Assembly (NCBI GenBank): GCA_009761415.1
Contig: QUOL01000025.1
Span: forward strand, 186,001-250,000
From: Sarcomyxa edulis
Taxonomy: Eukaryota > Basidiomycota > Agaricomycetes > Agaricales > Mycenaceae
DNA: 64,000 bases
Direction: 5' to 3'
Shown: piece by piece, positions 1 through 10,763 of the stretch
Layout of the letters: the number at the start of each line of letters is the position of its first letter
Position numbering within the stretch: position 1 is the first letter of the stretch
Notes under the pieces: model-generated
Told to the model about the DNA's origin: nothing
Databases searched by the model: none
What the model saw: only the letters and a program-made list of their open reading frames with translations
Made by a program: the position numbers and the translations under genes

Positions 1-911
1 TCGCGATCGTTCTATCGGGGGATTGTCAGATTGAGAACAATGCGAAGAAATAAGCGCCGACCTGATGAGCTCTGGTGGAAGTTGAGGCCAGGATCTGTGA
101 GTGAATTTGCCTTTTGACATTCCCGGGGATGCAAAAAGGATGCTTGTCGTCGTTGTGAACGACGTCGAGAGGGTCGAGCTCGTCGTCGGCGATGATGCAG
201 TGGTCATAGCGCACTTTGCTCAAAAGCCGTGGAGAAATCGCATCACCTACATATCTATTCCCACGCACAGACCGGACGTAATCAACAATTTAATTCAGAT
301 TTATTGCCTTTTTTCAATTATTCCATCATGCCACTCGATGCCAACCTCATGTGCATGCTACCTGAAACGAACTAGCTATACATGCCTGTACGTGAAACGA
401 ACTATCAAACGTCCATCTTCTTGGCCACGAGCTACATCCCGAGAACTACGGTGGCTGACTTGGAGTGTGCACCCAGGAGGGATCTCAATCGCGGACAAAC
501 CAAGGACAACTTGGAATCTCTCGAAACGCGTAATCCAGCACGATAGTCAATCATATCACGATATGGGAGTCAATGACTAACCGCGTCTCTTTTTATAGTG
601 ACCGTCGATGACTCAAAAATTGCCCGAGAAATAGACCCCGGCAACGAGGACAATTTGAGGACGATCGGATAGACACTCCGGTGTGCCTAGCTCCAGTATA
701 GCGCTGTGGCACTGAGCACTGCATGAACGGTATCATTCAGTTGATGTCCACCGGGTGGCCCGAGCCCAAGTCGGGAAGAACTTTCATTCTGCCGCGACCG
801 CTTTCAAGCATGCATGAAAGGCCCTCTCTTCAAATGATTTCAGATTCCGCTGATTAGGCCAGTATAATCCTTCCAAACCTCTCCGAGCCGACTTACTAAC
901 ATATCGCGATT
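1..911. other. Unassigned left edge
   Basis: I find no gene here that I can support. Open frames exist on both strands around positions 26-580, but they lack splice-linked neighbours, a recognisable domain or a signal peptide. The stretch may hold the end of a gene that starts outside the window. Confidence 0.3.
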
Positions 912-1091
912 CTATTCCGCGTTATTGATACCTTCCATGAGCTGATCTATGGCCTCCTGTGGCGAAAGTTCGTCATGCAAAATACCATCTATGACTAACG
1001 CGAATTTGTGATCATCGACACAGAAAATGTCAACTAGGGACATCATTACGCCACGAACAGAGAACATACCACTATCGCGCCACATGTGCAT
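912..1091 (-). CDS. Possible 59-residue micro-ORF
   Basis: A minus-strand frame runs from an ATG at 1091 to a TAG at 912. The predicted peptide is mixed-composition and protein-like: a hydrophobic middle (VDIFCVDDHKFALVIDGI) is followed by an acidic, helix-like tail (ELSPQEAIDQLMEG). A TATATAGG box lies only 27-34 bases upstream of the ATG, which fits a genuine start with a very short leader. I do not recognise the family. It could also be the first exon of a longer gene or a relic, and the neighbouring F-box gene is on the same strand further right. Only the frame and TATA box are seen; expression is inference. Confidence 0.3.
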   Translation of the reverse strand: MHMWRDSGMFSVRGVMMSLVDIFCVDDHKFALVIDGILHDELSPQEAIDQLMEGINNAE

Positions 1092-1117
1092 TTTGAAAGT
1101 GCACTAAGCGCGTCGTG

Positions 1118-1125
1118 CCTATATA
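1118..1125 (-). promoter_or_regulatory. TATA box before the micro-ORF
   Basis: The minus strand reads TATATAGG, 27-34 bases upstream of the ATG at 1091. Its position and strand match a core promoter for the small frame. Confidence 0.35.
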
Positions 1126-1142
1126 GAGTACCACGGCTATTT

Positions 1143-3137
1143 TCATCCAGAATCCGAATTAGGCATCGCGCTATTGCGTCGGCGATCATCAACCTTGAGG
1201 GCTTCTTCTCTTGCACACAAACCACGATAGGCTAATTCTTCCCCAACAAGGATCTCACGTAGAAGTGGATCTCCACGTCCACAGCCGTTCCAAAACAGCT
1301 CCCCCAGCACATTCTTGATGATATCGGTACCCGGTTCACGAGTAATACGCCATTTCCACCGTGGACCGACTTGGTCATAGTCATCTGGCACTCGAAGATA
1401 ACGTCGACGCCTTGGCGGGAAGTCGCAATCAAGTACGAATTCTTTGAGATGAGGACATGATACAGCCAGCCGACGGACGAGGGAAGCCATTTCCTCGTAA
1501 TGCAGGGTCTCCCATATTGGCATGAGGGCTTCGTCGTCAGGGTATTGCCCATTTCCGTCGGTAGGTTGAGGGAAATAACCATCCAAGACGTCTTCATCAC
1601 AGACACTCTTAGCTTCGCCGTATGTCATAGATCTACCTGTGTCAAAGACCATAGGTGGGTCAAGAGAGAATTGATCGAGTTCGTCTTGTTGGGCAACAAA
1701 TCCATAATGAGGCCCATATTGGGGGTTGGGAATATCTTGTTTCTTCATTCTGACGCCTAGAATCAGGTGACGCAAATGCGACCATCCGCTGGATATGATT
1801 TCATTGACGACTCCGTCCTAAGACGAAAGCAAAGATTTAACAGGTTATAGATCTGGTCAGTGAAAATGAAACATACAACCGTAGCGCTAAACGAGGCATC
1901 TCCATCATCTTGGCGATTTTCCATGAGTTTGAATGTGAGATGTTCGACGCGAAGAGACAAGACGGACAAAGAGCAAGTGAGGGCGGAGCGAGGGTCGATA
2001 TCATGTCCCATTCGTTCCAAATGTGTGGTTTGGAGGGCTAGCGCTGTCGTTTGGTATTTGGGAGAGCAATTATCGAGGGAAAGATTATTACCGCCTTCAG
2101 AGAGCAATGGTATCCGACAGAATGCAAAAGCATCAATACTAACATCTGCCCACGTTTCCTTCGTACCAGCGTGCGCCGACACGATAGTCGGATCATCTAT
2201 GGAAGAGCTACGAGAAGACGTAGGGGTAGGGGCCTTCTTCCACACACCAGTACCTTCGATGAGCTTGATGAGGGGTCCCAGCCTTGCAGGTTTCTGCCTC
2301 GGGAAGGGTTGGAATGAAATGTTCACTTCTAGCAAAGACGAGTGCATTTGGATGAAATGATATACGTCGCACTGGTCAACGTCTACGTCCTGCAGACTCA
2401 AAACGCGCAAGTTTGGGAAGATAGCGTCTGTGGATGAGTCGATGAGTGGTGTTTTTCCGTATATAGCTATAGTGGTAAGGCTTGTCAAGATCAAAGATTG
2501 TGCTGGCATGAAACCATAGAGTCCATCGCGTATGCAGTGTATGCGGAGCGTTTCAAGAACAGGTAGACTGACAATATTGGGGGGGTCGTCATCGTACCAA
2601 ATGATCTCAATGGAGGAGAGCAACGGCGAATAACGAGCGAGGCTGTCAATGTCATCCTGCAGACTAGCGTAATTGAGACGCTTGAAATGCTGGAGATTTG
2701 GAAATTTTTCCAGGGCTTCTTCAAAATCGAGATCGTATTCACGAAGATTCTCGTCCCAGCGATCGTTGGTCCACCAGTCGAGTGAAAGGTAGGATTTAGA
2801 GCCTCTCCTCAGAGAGCTAAATATATGGCGTTAAACATGACTGCATCATGAGTCTAGAACCTGAACCTAAAGATGCATACCGAACGAGAGTACCATAATC
2901 GTTTTGCTGGAAGAATTCTGCCAAGTCGGTGATATCGTCCTCAGATCTGACCACAATGTCTCGAAAGACAAGAGGTATCGCGAGGTATCGAAGACGGTGA
3001 TTGACCAAGGAAAGCGCGAAGTGTGCTCGATGCCGGTGGAGGATGGGCTCCTCCAGCTCAAGATCATTCACGCATTCGACAATCTCTTCGAACGTCTCGG
3101 TCGGTAGTGTTTCCAGCGATGCTTTTTGGACGACCAT
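1143..3137 (-). CDS. F-box domain protein, three exons
   Basis: Exons run 2881-3137, 1877-2816 and 1143-1817; the two introns have GT-AG ends and the joined frame closes as 623 residues. The N-terminus (about residues 8-60) has the fungal F-box pattern: LPTETFEEIVECV, then HFALSLVNHRLRYLAIPLVFR. F-box proteins bind Skp1 and recruit substrates to an SCF ubiquitin ligase. The rest is typical of the very large agaricomycete F-box family, with leucine-rich but irregular stretches (VLETLRIHCI, FPNLRVLSLQDVDV) resembling degenerate LRRs that would form the substrate-binding part. I see no frameshift or stop. The substrate cannot be predicted. The start was chosen as the first ATG before the F-box. 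Confidence 0.8.
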
Positions 3138-3546
3138 CAGAGGGACATGGCCGCAATGGTAAATAATTCAAATATAATTGCAATTGATCTATATATTTGT
3201 CAACGACTTGTAAAGCAAACAACGCGTGAAAGAATCAGAAAGATCGCTTGTCGACAGACGCAGGAGTGGTATAGCTACTGTCTGCGAGCTTCACGGATCG
3301 CCGAGTTATGGCATTGATGGATTCGTGAGTTTAATTGAGAACGTCAAAGAAATCGAGATACTGCGTAAGATGGAAGCCAGTAGTAACTACAACTAACGGT
3401 CAAAACGCTCCTCGGGAGAAAGAGAAAGGTGGACAGTGCCAAAGAGAAATGGTAGAGAAATGGAAAAAAAGATGTAAGCTCTCGTAATCTCGTAAAGGGA
3501 TGGCATGGGGCCGAGGTAAGTGATACACCGGCATTTTTTTATTTAC
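3138..3546. other. Intergenic, promoter side of the F-box gene
   Basis: This interval separates the F-box start from the 3' end of the small secreted protein gene. It is A/T-rich near 3160-3200. I see no convincing coding frame. Confidence 0.4.
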
Positions 3547-4294
3547 TCAAAGACCACCAAGAAGACCCCCGAGAAGTGAGCCGAGGAGATCACCACCAAG
3601 CAGGCTGCTAAGCCTGTAGAGTTGTGTCGTCAACACCTTGAATGATTGAGCACAGAGAAGGGATATCACGTACAAGCCTGTCACAATGCTGAGAATACCA
3701 GGGAGAAGGGCAACCACAACATCAAGAAGGCCGGTGACGGTGGGCAAAAGGTTTCCGAGAAGGTCGGTGGAGGAGCTGGTCAGACCAGTGGCTCCAGTGA
3801 CGGAGTCGAGAACCGAGGTGACCGACTATGTAGATTGGGATCGATGTTAGCAATGCAATGAAGTGGAAGTCAAAGTGAAAAAACCGACCGAGAGAATATC
3901 CGAGAGGAGCCCGGAAATATCTGCGAGCTGCCTCTTGAGAACCAAATCGTTGCTTGAGGACAAAGCCTTCAAAGTGGTAGTAGCATTGTCGAAGGCACTG
4001 AACAACTCGTTCAAGAGAGGGACGATGGTATCGTCAGTGGCCGTTCCGCTCGAGGTAAGAGCAGCTGTTTAGATTTCGATGTTTAGAAGGGCGTTAAAGA
4101 TGGGTCAGAATCAGAGGCTTACTGATTTCGGGCACAATGGTGTTTGTGGTGGCATCCAAGTCCGCGAGGACGGCCTCAACTTGAGCTTGAGTGGCGCGTT
4201 TCGCGAGAGCACCATCGGCAGATGGCCTGGCGAAGGCGGTCGCACCGAGAGAGAGGAGGAGGACGACGGGTGCAGCGACGCGAGAGAACAACAT
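3547..4294 (-). CDS. HsbA-like small secreted protein
   Basis: Four exons (4123-4294, 3889-4064, 3674-3825, 3547-3613) join exactly in frame to give 188 residues. Residues 1-22 form a signal peptide (MLFSRVAAPVVLLLSLGATAFA). The mature part begins with a helix-rich segment (TQAQVEAVLADLDATTNTIVP) and a TALTSSGT/D-type stretch that recall the hydrophobic surface-binding protein A / cell-wall galactomannoprotein family. The last third is leucine- and glycine-rich (LLSSLLGGDLLGSLLGG), as in surface-active secreted proteins. A TATAAAAG box lies about 80 bases upstream of the ATG. The likely role is attachment to hydrophobic surfaces or the wall. Family assignment rests on pattern, not an alignment. 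The 60-base third intron is a multiple of three, so retention would keep the frame. Confidence 0.65.
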
Positions 4295-4375
4295 GATGCA
4301 AGAGTAGGAGAAGAAGCTCGTAAACGCTGGGTGAGTGGCGAAGTAGTGCTGGTATAACTTGATGGTACAGTACTG

Positions 4376-4383
4376 CTTTTATA
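4376..4383 (-). promoter_or_regulatory. TATA box of the HsbA-like gene
   Basis: The minus strand reads TATAAAAG about 80 bases upstream of the ATG at 4294, a spacing shared with several other secreted-protein genes in this window. Confidence 0.5.
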
Positions 4384-6508
4384 GCAAGTAGTACACGAGG
4401 AGAACGTCATCACTTTCGCCATGTCTCGAGGGGGCCGACGGGAAGGCCGACGGAGAGGATCAGAAAACATAGAAGCGAGAAGTGACACAAACTTCACTCG
4501 CAAGGGAGGGTTCGGGAGGAGTGAATTTGATCCCGACAATGCGCATCGTTTCGGGCTGACGGCCAGAAATGGGGGACGAATAGTATCTCAAATTCGGGGA
4601 CTGGAGAAGCATCAATCTTCCACAAGAGGAACCTGGTCCAAGTCGAGAAACGATAAAGTCACGAATGCCGAAACAATTTGACAGGTATGGGGTGCAAACT
4701 TGAATATGTGGCAACATATGGATCTTAGCGACTGCAAAAGCGCTGAATGGAAAAACTGCTTCAGTGATACGTGAGTAGTCGAATCTAGTTCCCCGACTGT
4801 TCAATGTCCATCTAGAATCTGACCAAATGCAAGACCGCGCCCCGCACGGCTTCAACGTCGACTTATAAGCCACAAACGGGGCGACGATTGCATCATTTGT
4901 TAGACGAATATACTAGAAGACCTGTGGTATGCTCAAGAAGGTGAGCATTGGAACAAAGTCTAGAAATATGCCTACATACGTGAATTGCATGCTGTCGGAG
5001 GTGTTGAAATTCGCTAAGACCTCTGGTCATGACAGAAAGCGTCGCGGTCACGCAGACGACTTGTTGGTCCAGGCTTGTCTCCCGCGTTACTTACACAATG
5101 ATGGAACTGTTCCGAAAGTTACATGATTAGCTTTGAGTTCGTTCATGCTAGGGCTTTGAGAGTTGTAAAAACGTCCTCAATCACTCACTCACAAAGTCGG
5201 TGAAGACCACACAGAAGCGCAACCCAGGTCCGATCCCTCTCAATTGACGCTTGATCCGTCTTTCATACATGTCTTCCGTTCAGGGCAGGGGACAGGAACA
5301 GTCTCCCAAATTGAATGACTCGGCCCCAGGCACGTACAATACTTCGAATTCTTGCGAGGGTGAAATGGGGCGAGGGTGAGGGCGAAAGCTTGTCGTAGGA
5401 ACCTGTTACTCCATTTAGTAGGAGGTTGGGATGAAATTGGTCCTTCGTTGACAGGTAGTCAGAAACTGCGCATGAAGTCTGGAAAACGATCCCGAACGCG
5501 ATTTTCGCCAGGTCTTGCCTAAAGGTCGATGCTGTAGGAACGATGCGATTGCAAGTGACCTTCCTACGCTAGAAAATACGAGAAACTCCCGAGTTCGTTG
5601 GCAATCGTCCTGGATTATTCGAAGCAACAGTCGGGTCTGGACTCTATGAAGCTCGTGATCGTTCATGAAGAAGTATGAAATTTGGACAATGTTTGGCTGG
5701 AGTGTTCACTCGGCATCTCCTCGGCTGGGTGACCAATTGCAATCGAACTTGGCAAAATTCTCGACATCAGCTTCGAGCCTTCGATTTCATTGTCTCGCAA
5801 TAAGTATATTTGAAGGAAAATCGAACGAACGAGTCGACCGGATTTATACCCAGTACGCTACTCAATAACCAGTCTCTCGCACTCTTCAATTTTTCTTGTC
5901 GTACTTGGTAGAGAATCAATGATGATGTACAGTCCTCTTTAAGACTTGGACAAAGCAGAAGTCTTCTCAATCCGGGCCCCGATGAAGATATATTTCTGTT
6001 TCTTCCGCTCATCGTCACTCTCGCCTGGCTAAATCTCGAAAGGTTCCAAGTCGAACCATCAGATTCAGATTGACTGAAACAGAAACAGTCGAAGTCCAGC
6101 GATCAGTCTGTCATCTCTGTTTTGAGTTATCATCATCCTGGGAATCGTGAATTCAGTACCCGATACAACGCGTACGCGTACGCATATTTTGCATTGGGGC
6201 TCACCTGTCTCATTTGGGGTAGTTCCATGCCAGGGCAGAAAACTGGGAGAGTAGTCTCACGTATCGTCTTCACTCGATGAGATACGTTGCCACCACGGCG
6301 GTAGAGGTGTTGCTGCGATACAATTGCAGAATAGGGACTGTTAGAATCCGGTGGTCGGATGGGACATCGCCGCCATGAAAGGTACAGTTCCCAACAATGG
6401 ATGGCATTTCGGCACGTCCACGTAATGAAATCCTCCTGCCAGTGGTGTAGTAGAAAAGAGACTCGGATATTACATTCAGAGAAGTCGAACGCAATGCAAA
6501 TGAGATAT
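4384..6508. other. Unassigned 2.1 kb gap
   Basis: Short open frames occur on both strands (for example around 4460-4870, 5415-5670 and 5770-6020), but none shows a domain, a signal peptide or a consistent exon chain. A short GCGTAC-type palindromic repeat sits near 6171-6184. The stretch may be intergenic or hold decayed sequence. Confidence 0.3.
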
Positions 6509-8773
6509 TTACGCCCCAGCAGAATCAGCTACGCGTTGAACCCTCGCTTTGATCAACGCCACAGCATCTAAGGACCGCGGGACGATGCGGACTTGATATT
6601 CCTCCGGGTAGCTATACAAGAAAAGAAAAAAGAAAACGTATTAGTAACGAGGACTACATATCAATAACATTGGACTTGTGCGAGCATACATACGAGAAAA
6701 TGCTCACCTAATAAGTCCCGCAGTAAACGGAGTATCGCCATCGATATTCTTGCCTTGTAGGTCCATCTCTTTCTCTGGCTCGGGAGTTGGAGAGATATCA
6801 ACCGTAGCCATCAATCCTGTGACTAGCAAGAACAGGTTGTTATCTCCCAGGTATTTCCCGGGACAGATCCTATGTACCAATCATCGCATGTTCGTCAGTC
6901 GGTACTTCGTCTCAAGAATACTCATAGATAATGGTCAGACCTCCGTCCGAAGCCGAAAGCGTAGGAATATGGATCGGTTGGAGTGTCAACGCAGGAAGAG
7001 AGGAATCGTTCCGGGGAGAAGGTTTCTGTGGGGATGCCGCTTGTGTCGTCTGATGAGATAGACCTGAGTCAGGTCAGGTTCAGGTTCGAGCTCAACTTTG
7101 ATAGATATGCAGCATTTTATGGCTTACCAGACATTTGGTAGAACAATCGTCCCTTCGGGAATGTAGTAACCTATCGTTTCAAAGTGTCAAAGAAAACTCC
7201 CAAGCTAATTGAGGTTCGAAGTGAGAAAGGATGCCCACCTCGATAAAAATCCGCCTGTCGTGTCTTCCTAGCAAAACCCAACGGCAACGCAGGTTTCCAG
7301 CGTAGGATCTCTTTGATCGTTGCGTTCACGTAGGGTAGGGTAGGGCGATCTTGGATCGAAGGTAGTCGATCACCTCCTACTACCGTGTCGAGCTCCGCTT
7401 GAAGCTTGGTTTGTACAGATGGGTATTTGGCCATGGCTAGTATGAATGTTAAGATACTTGCGTATGTCTGGAGGAATGGAGATGAATGAGGTTTAGACAA
7501 GGTAAGCAGGATGGGACTCACCGTTTCTCCGCCAGCTTGTTGGTCAGACGTATGTATGTATGTCAGGTTTTCGAGAGATATGTCAATTTGGAAAGAGAAA
7601 GAGTTGCAATTGAATGCATACCTCCATACATAGCGCCTGCAGTCCAACGAATAAGCCGGTCGACCTCAGCCTGTGGTTTTCCCATTCCCATCAGAGTTTC
7701 CAAACAGTCAACCGTGAACGATGGGTGAGCCATTCCAGCTGCGTGCTCGGATTTGGCATGCTCGAGGGGACGGTTTACCATGGAATACAATAACTTGCGA
7801 CCATGTTCTGCGGTTTGTTGGATGGTGTTGAAGGGGAGCCATGATGGAAGGTATTTTACTGCTCAAATCTACGTCAGAACGTCAGAGAGAGGATGGAATG
7901 GCTAACGAACATGGAGGAAGAAGGTCGACTAAGAAAGCTCCTGGAACGGTTGCCTTTCCGAGCATCTCCATCGTTTCTTCTGCTTCGCGCATGTACTGCC
8001 AGTGAACAAAAAAACCCAAACTATATGAAATCAGCCATCAGGTGTGATACGAAAAGGTAAACCTACAATGCTCTCCGTTGTATCAACCGGTAACCCATAT
8101 GTCACGGACATTACAATGCGTCCGGACATCAATCGCGATTGAGGAAACAGATCTTGAGGGGTGGAGATGAGATTGGAGATGTACATCGCGACTGCGTCTT
8201 CCTGCAGAGTATGGTATTTTTTGACTGCTTCTGAGCTCAAGGCGATTTGACACAGTTTGCGGCCTTCTTTGCTGGATGCGTATGGAAGCATAGCGAAGCT
8301 CTATCGTTTCGAAAGGTGCATTGGGTTAGAGACTGACGGAGTACTTGGAGTGAGATGCCCACCTGATCGAGTCCCATTAGTTCGCCAACCATGACGAAAC
8401 TAGGCCTATCGGAGTAGATGAGAGCCCTTTTCTCCAAGAGATCGGTCACCACCTCCATGGTATTGAGGATTAGAATGCTGTTGCCTAGTGCCTCGACGTA
8501 TACAATCTCGCCTTGAAGAAAACCGTCAGTGGCGGTGAATCGTTGCCAGAAAAAAATGCAGCCCAACTGACCGTAATCCTTTTTCCAATCGGAGAATTTA
8601 TACCAGGCTCTTTCTGAAGGTATGTCGAGTAGATTGCCAACGACGGGCAGTCGAGGAGGACCTGGAGGGAGAGGGAATCCTTTTGACTTGGAGCGTTGGT
8701 TGTGCCGACGAGCCCAGATGATGGGAGTGAGTAGACATATAGATAACGCTAGAACTTGGAGAGAGAACGACAT
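6509..8773 (-). CDS. Cytochrome P450 monooxygenase, 11 exons
   Basis: Eleven exons join in frame to 526 residues: 8572-8773, 8363-8511, 8067-8300, 7911-7995, 7622-7858, 7522-7535, 7239-7467, 7128-7170, 6941-7063, 6708-6869 and 6509-6611. Landmarks appear in family order: N-terminal membrane anchor (residues 3-20), proline hinge FPLPPGPPRLPVVGN, I-helix oxygen-binding AGGETT, K-helix ExxR (KEILRW), PERF (SPERFL) and heme loop FGFGRRICPGKYL with the cysteine ligand. The protein should be an ER-bound, haem-thiolate monooxygenase. Layout and wording resemble the large basidiomycete OrdA-like group (O-methylsterigmatocystin oxidoreductase-like), so the substrate is unknown. The 14-base sixth exon encodes the AGGET core and is easily missed by gene callers. 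All key residues are present. Confidence 0.92.
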
Positions 8774-9326
8774 GCAGAACTACCGACTAGCTGAGATGCA
8801 TGAGCTTAGTACCTAAAACGTTGAGGATATATATCGGAAATAATGCTGGGCATTGATATTGGCTTCCAAAGTCAATCCATGATTGGCTCTCAGTTACCTA
8901 AGAGTGTCTTCGGGCACTCCGGGGGCGAATCAGGCGTATATACTTCAACATCTTATTTGTTCGTAAGTATTACAGTATCTGAAAAATCGTGGCAGTCAGA
9001 TACTCCATCATAATGGAGATAAGGAACGGATTCAACGAAACGATGAGGACTCACTAGTACTGTAGAATGCTACTCGCCGCTTCCAGATGGATGTGTACAC
9101 AAAAGATATATACGGGCCCATTGGAACGTTGAAAAATTGCGCAGCGAGTTAGCAGGGTTGCTTTTTGTGAAGCGAGATACACCTAAATGGACCAGTGACA
9201 TTAGTGAAGAATGTCGTCTCGAAAAACATATGGATGGTCGCAAGATTTGTGCAAGATGGTCGAGCGGAGGAAGCGAGGTGGCTGTACAGTCACGATTCTC
9301 CATCGCTTCCTCGGTCCGACTTCTCT
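8774..9326. other. P450 promoter side and unassigned DNA
   Basis: A TATATAT run at about 8829-8836 could serve the P450 gene on the minus strand. The rest up to the target duplication at 9327 shows only short frames without recognisable content. Confidence 0.35.
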
Positions 9327-9334
9327 ACATGTCC
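9327..9334. repeat. Left target-site duplication ACATGTCC
   Basis: This exact 8-base word abuts the left terminal inverted repeat and recurs immediately after the right one. Confidence 0.8.
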
Positions 9335-9548
9335 TAAGGCTCCAACCATTTAGTTTTCATATACGGAAAATCGGTAAATAAATATATATGGTAAATATAT
9401 GGTTGTAAACCGTTTATAAATGGTAAATAATTAATTTCAGGGATAGTATCGAAGAAGCTCGAGTAAATTGTCTCTTAGCCATTGCTTGACCTCAGAATAA
9501 TCTTAGCTTTGCAAGAAAAGAGCACGGATCTGTTCAAAGTAGACCGGT

Positions 9549-9597
9549 GACTGATCTGTCTACTAGAAGGGCAAGCCTGTCGGTAGACAGACCAGTC
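9549..9597. repeat. Stem-loop inside the hAT-type element
   Basis: Fifteen-base arms (9549-9563 and 9583-9597) share GACTG-TCTGTCTAC with one mismatch around a 19-base loop. Partial copies of the TCTGTCTAC word recur near 9907. Such subterminal repeats are common transposase-binding sites, but that role is inferred. Confidence 0.5.
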
Positions 9598-10010
9598 GAT
9601 CTGAGTTTGAATTCCCTTGTTGAACGGATTGCCTTATAAGGCTATCGCGAAATTGTAATGAAAAAAGTAAACTCTGACTCGCTTCGAGCAATATTTGACT
9701 TGAGATAAAATGGAACTCGAGAGTCGTCTAATGTTCTTTGAAAACGTAGACCTCCATAATTACAGACAGATACGAGCATGCAATATTGTTGTGGAATTTG
9801 TAGTCTTTTTAACAATTCGGTCACACTGCGTTATTTTCAATACAAAAAAGATAGCCTTTTATGGTAATCCGTTCAATAAGGGAATTCAAACTCAGATCCG
9901 CCAGTCTGTCTACAACAGAAAGCTTGCCTTTCGATACAGTTGTGTACAGATACCTGGTTACGAGTCTATGTTCAAAGGTGGTGATTTCGAAAGAAGAAGC
10001 CTTTGGGCGC

Positions 10011-10031
10011 CATGTCACTTAGCGTGACATG
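10011..10031. repeat. Palindrome CATGTCAC-GTGACATG, copy 1
   Basis: Eight-base arms flank five bases. The same stem word returns at 10355-10377 inside the same element. Confidence 0.6.
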
Positions 10032-10354
10032 TGTGACCCGGGCAGAGGACGAAGTCAAGCTCAAACGACATCCGGGGACCGTCACTTGTCCTTCACTGAA
10101 ACGTCCCAGGTTCTCGCACTGTAGGGACATGATACTGATGGGCGAAAACCTTGACTTCAGCGGAAATATCCAGAATTTGACATTCTCGGTGCCTAGTTTT
10201 GTGATGTTTTGTTTGAAATGTGTTTGAAGCTGAATTCGAGGGAGCATTTGTAGGCAAAAATGCGAACATTCTGCCGATTGAGCTCTTTAGTACTAGAAAC
10301 AGCCAAATGTGGAGGGGAATTCGAGAAAACGTTGAGAATGTCATGCTTTCCGGG

Positions 10355-10377
10355 CCATGTCACACCATGTGACATGG
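10355..10377. repeat. Palindrome CCATGTCACA-TGTGACATGG, copy 2
   Basis: Ten-base perfect arms flank three bases. Together with copy 1 it marks a repeated internal motif of the element. Confidence 0.6.
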
Positions 10378-10634
10378 TGACACATCGTCCGACCTTTGTC
10401 CTGTTTTCGGCGACTTTGTCGGACAGTGCCTTTCCTGAGTCCTGTTAATGGTTGCCGATCTTCGTATGAAAAGAAATTGACCTATGGCTGCCGCCGAGTC
10501 CGAGGTAAAGAAACTATCTATTTACCATATATAAATAGATACAACCATATATGGCTATCCCCGGTAAATAATTATATATGGTAAATGGTTTAAACCATTT
10601 AAAATGATAAATAATTAATATGGTTGGAGCCTTA

Positions 10635-10642
10635 ACATGTCC
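10635..10642. repeat. Right target-site duplication ACATGTCC
   Basis: This exact copy of the 8 bases at 9327-9334 abuts the right end of the element. Confidence 0.8.
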
Positions 10643-10763
10643 TCAGGCTACGGACTCCTACCACCACCCGACAAGAATCATGAGCTTCAGTCAGGCTCCT
10701 ATCGACGATGAAGCACTCTGTGGAACTTTTTTTATTTACATCCCACTTGTTGTTCTGCCGTCA

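Larger units (their letters stand above)
9335..10634. mobile_element. Non-autonomous hAT-type DNA element, about 1.3 kb
   Basis: The ends are perfect 15-base inverted repeats: TAAGGCTCCAACCAT at 9335-9349 and its reverse complement at 10620-10634. They are flanked by an exact 8-base direct duplication, ACATGTCC, at 9327-9334 and 10635-10642. An 8-base target duplication is the mark of hAT (also P-type) transposases. Just inside the ends lie A/T-rich direct repeats of about 60 bases (9372-9437 and 10562-10619) built from GGTAAATA and ATATGGT words. No frame inside resembles a transposase, so the copy is non-autonomous and must be mobilised in trans. The intact duplication suggests a fairly recent insertion. 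Confidence 0.8.

Noticed and set aside
101..580. Long open frame on the plus strand at the left edge
   Set aside because: The composition is unlike a folded protein, an overlapping frame exists on the other strand, and no motif or splice partner supports it.
9710..10027. 105-residue frame inside the hAT-type element
   Set aside because: It shows no transposase, zinc-finger or dimerisation motif and is probably chance within A/T-rich element DNA.
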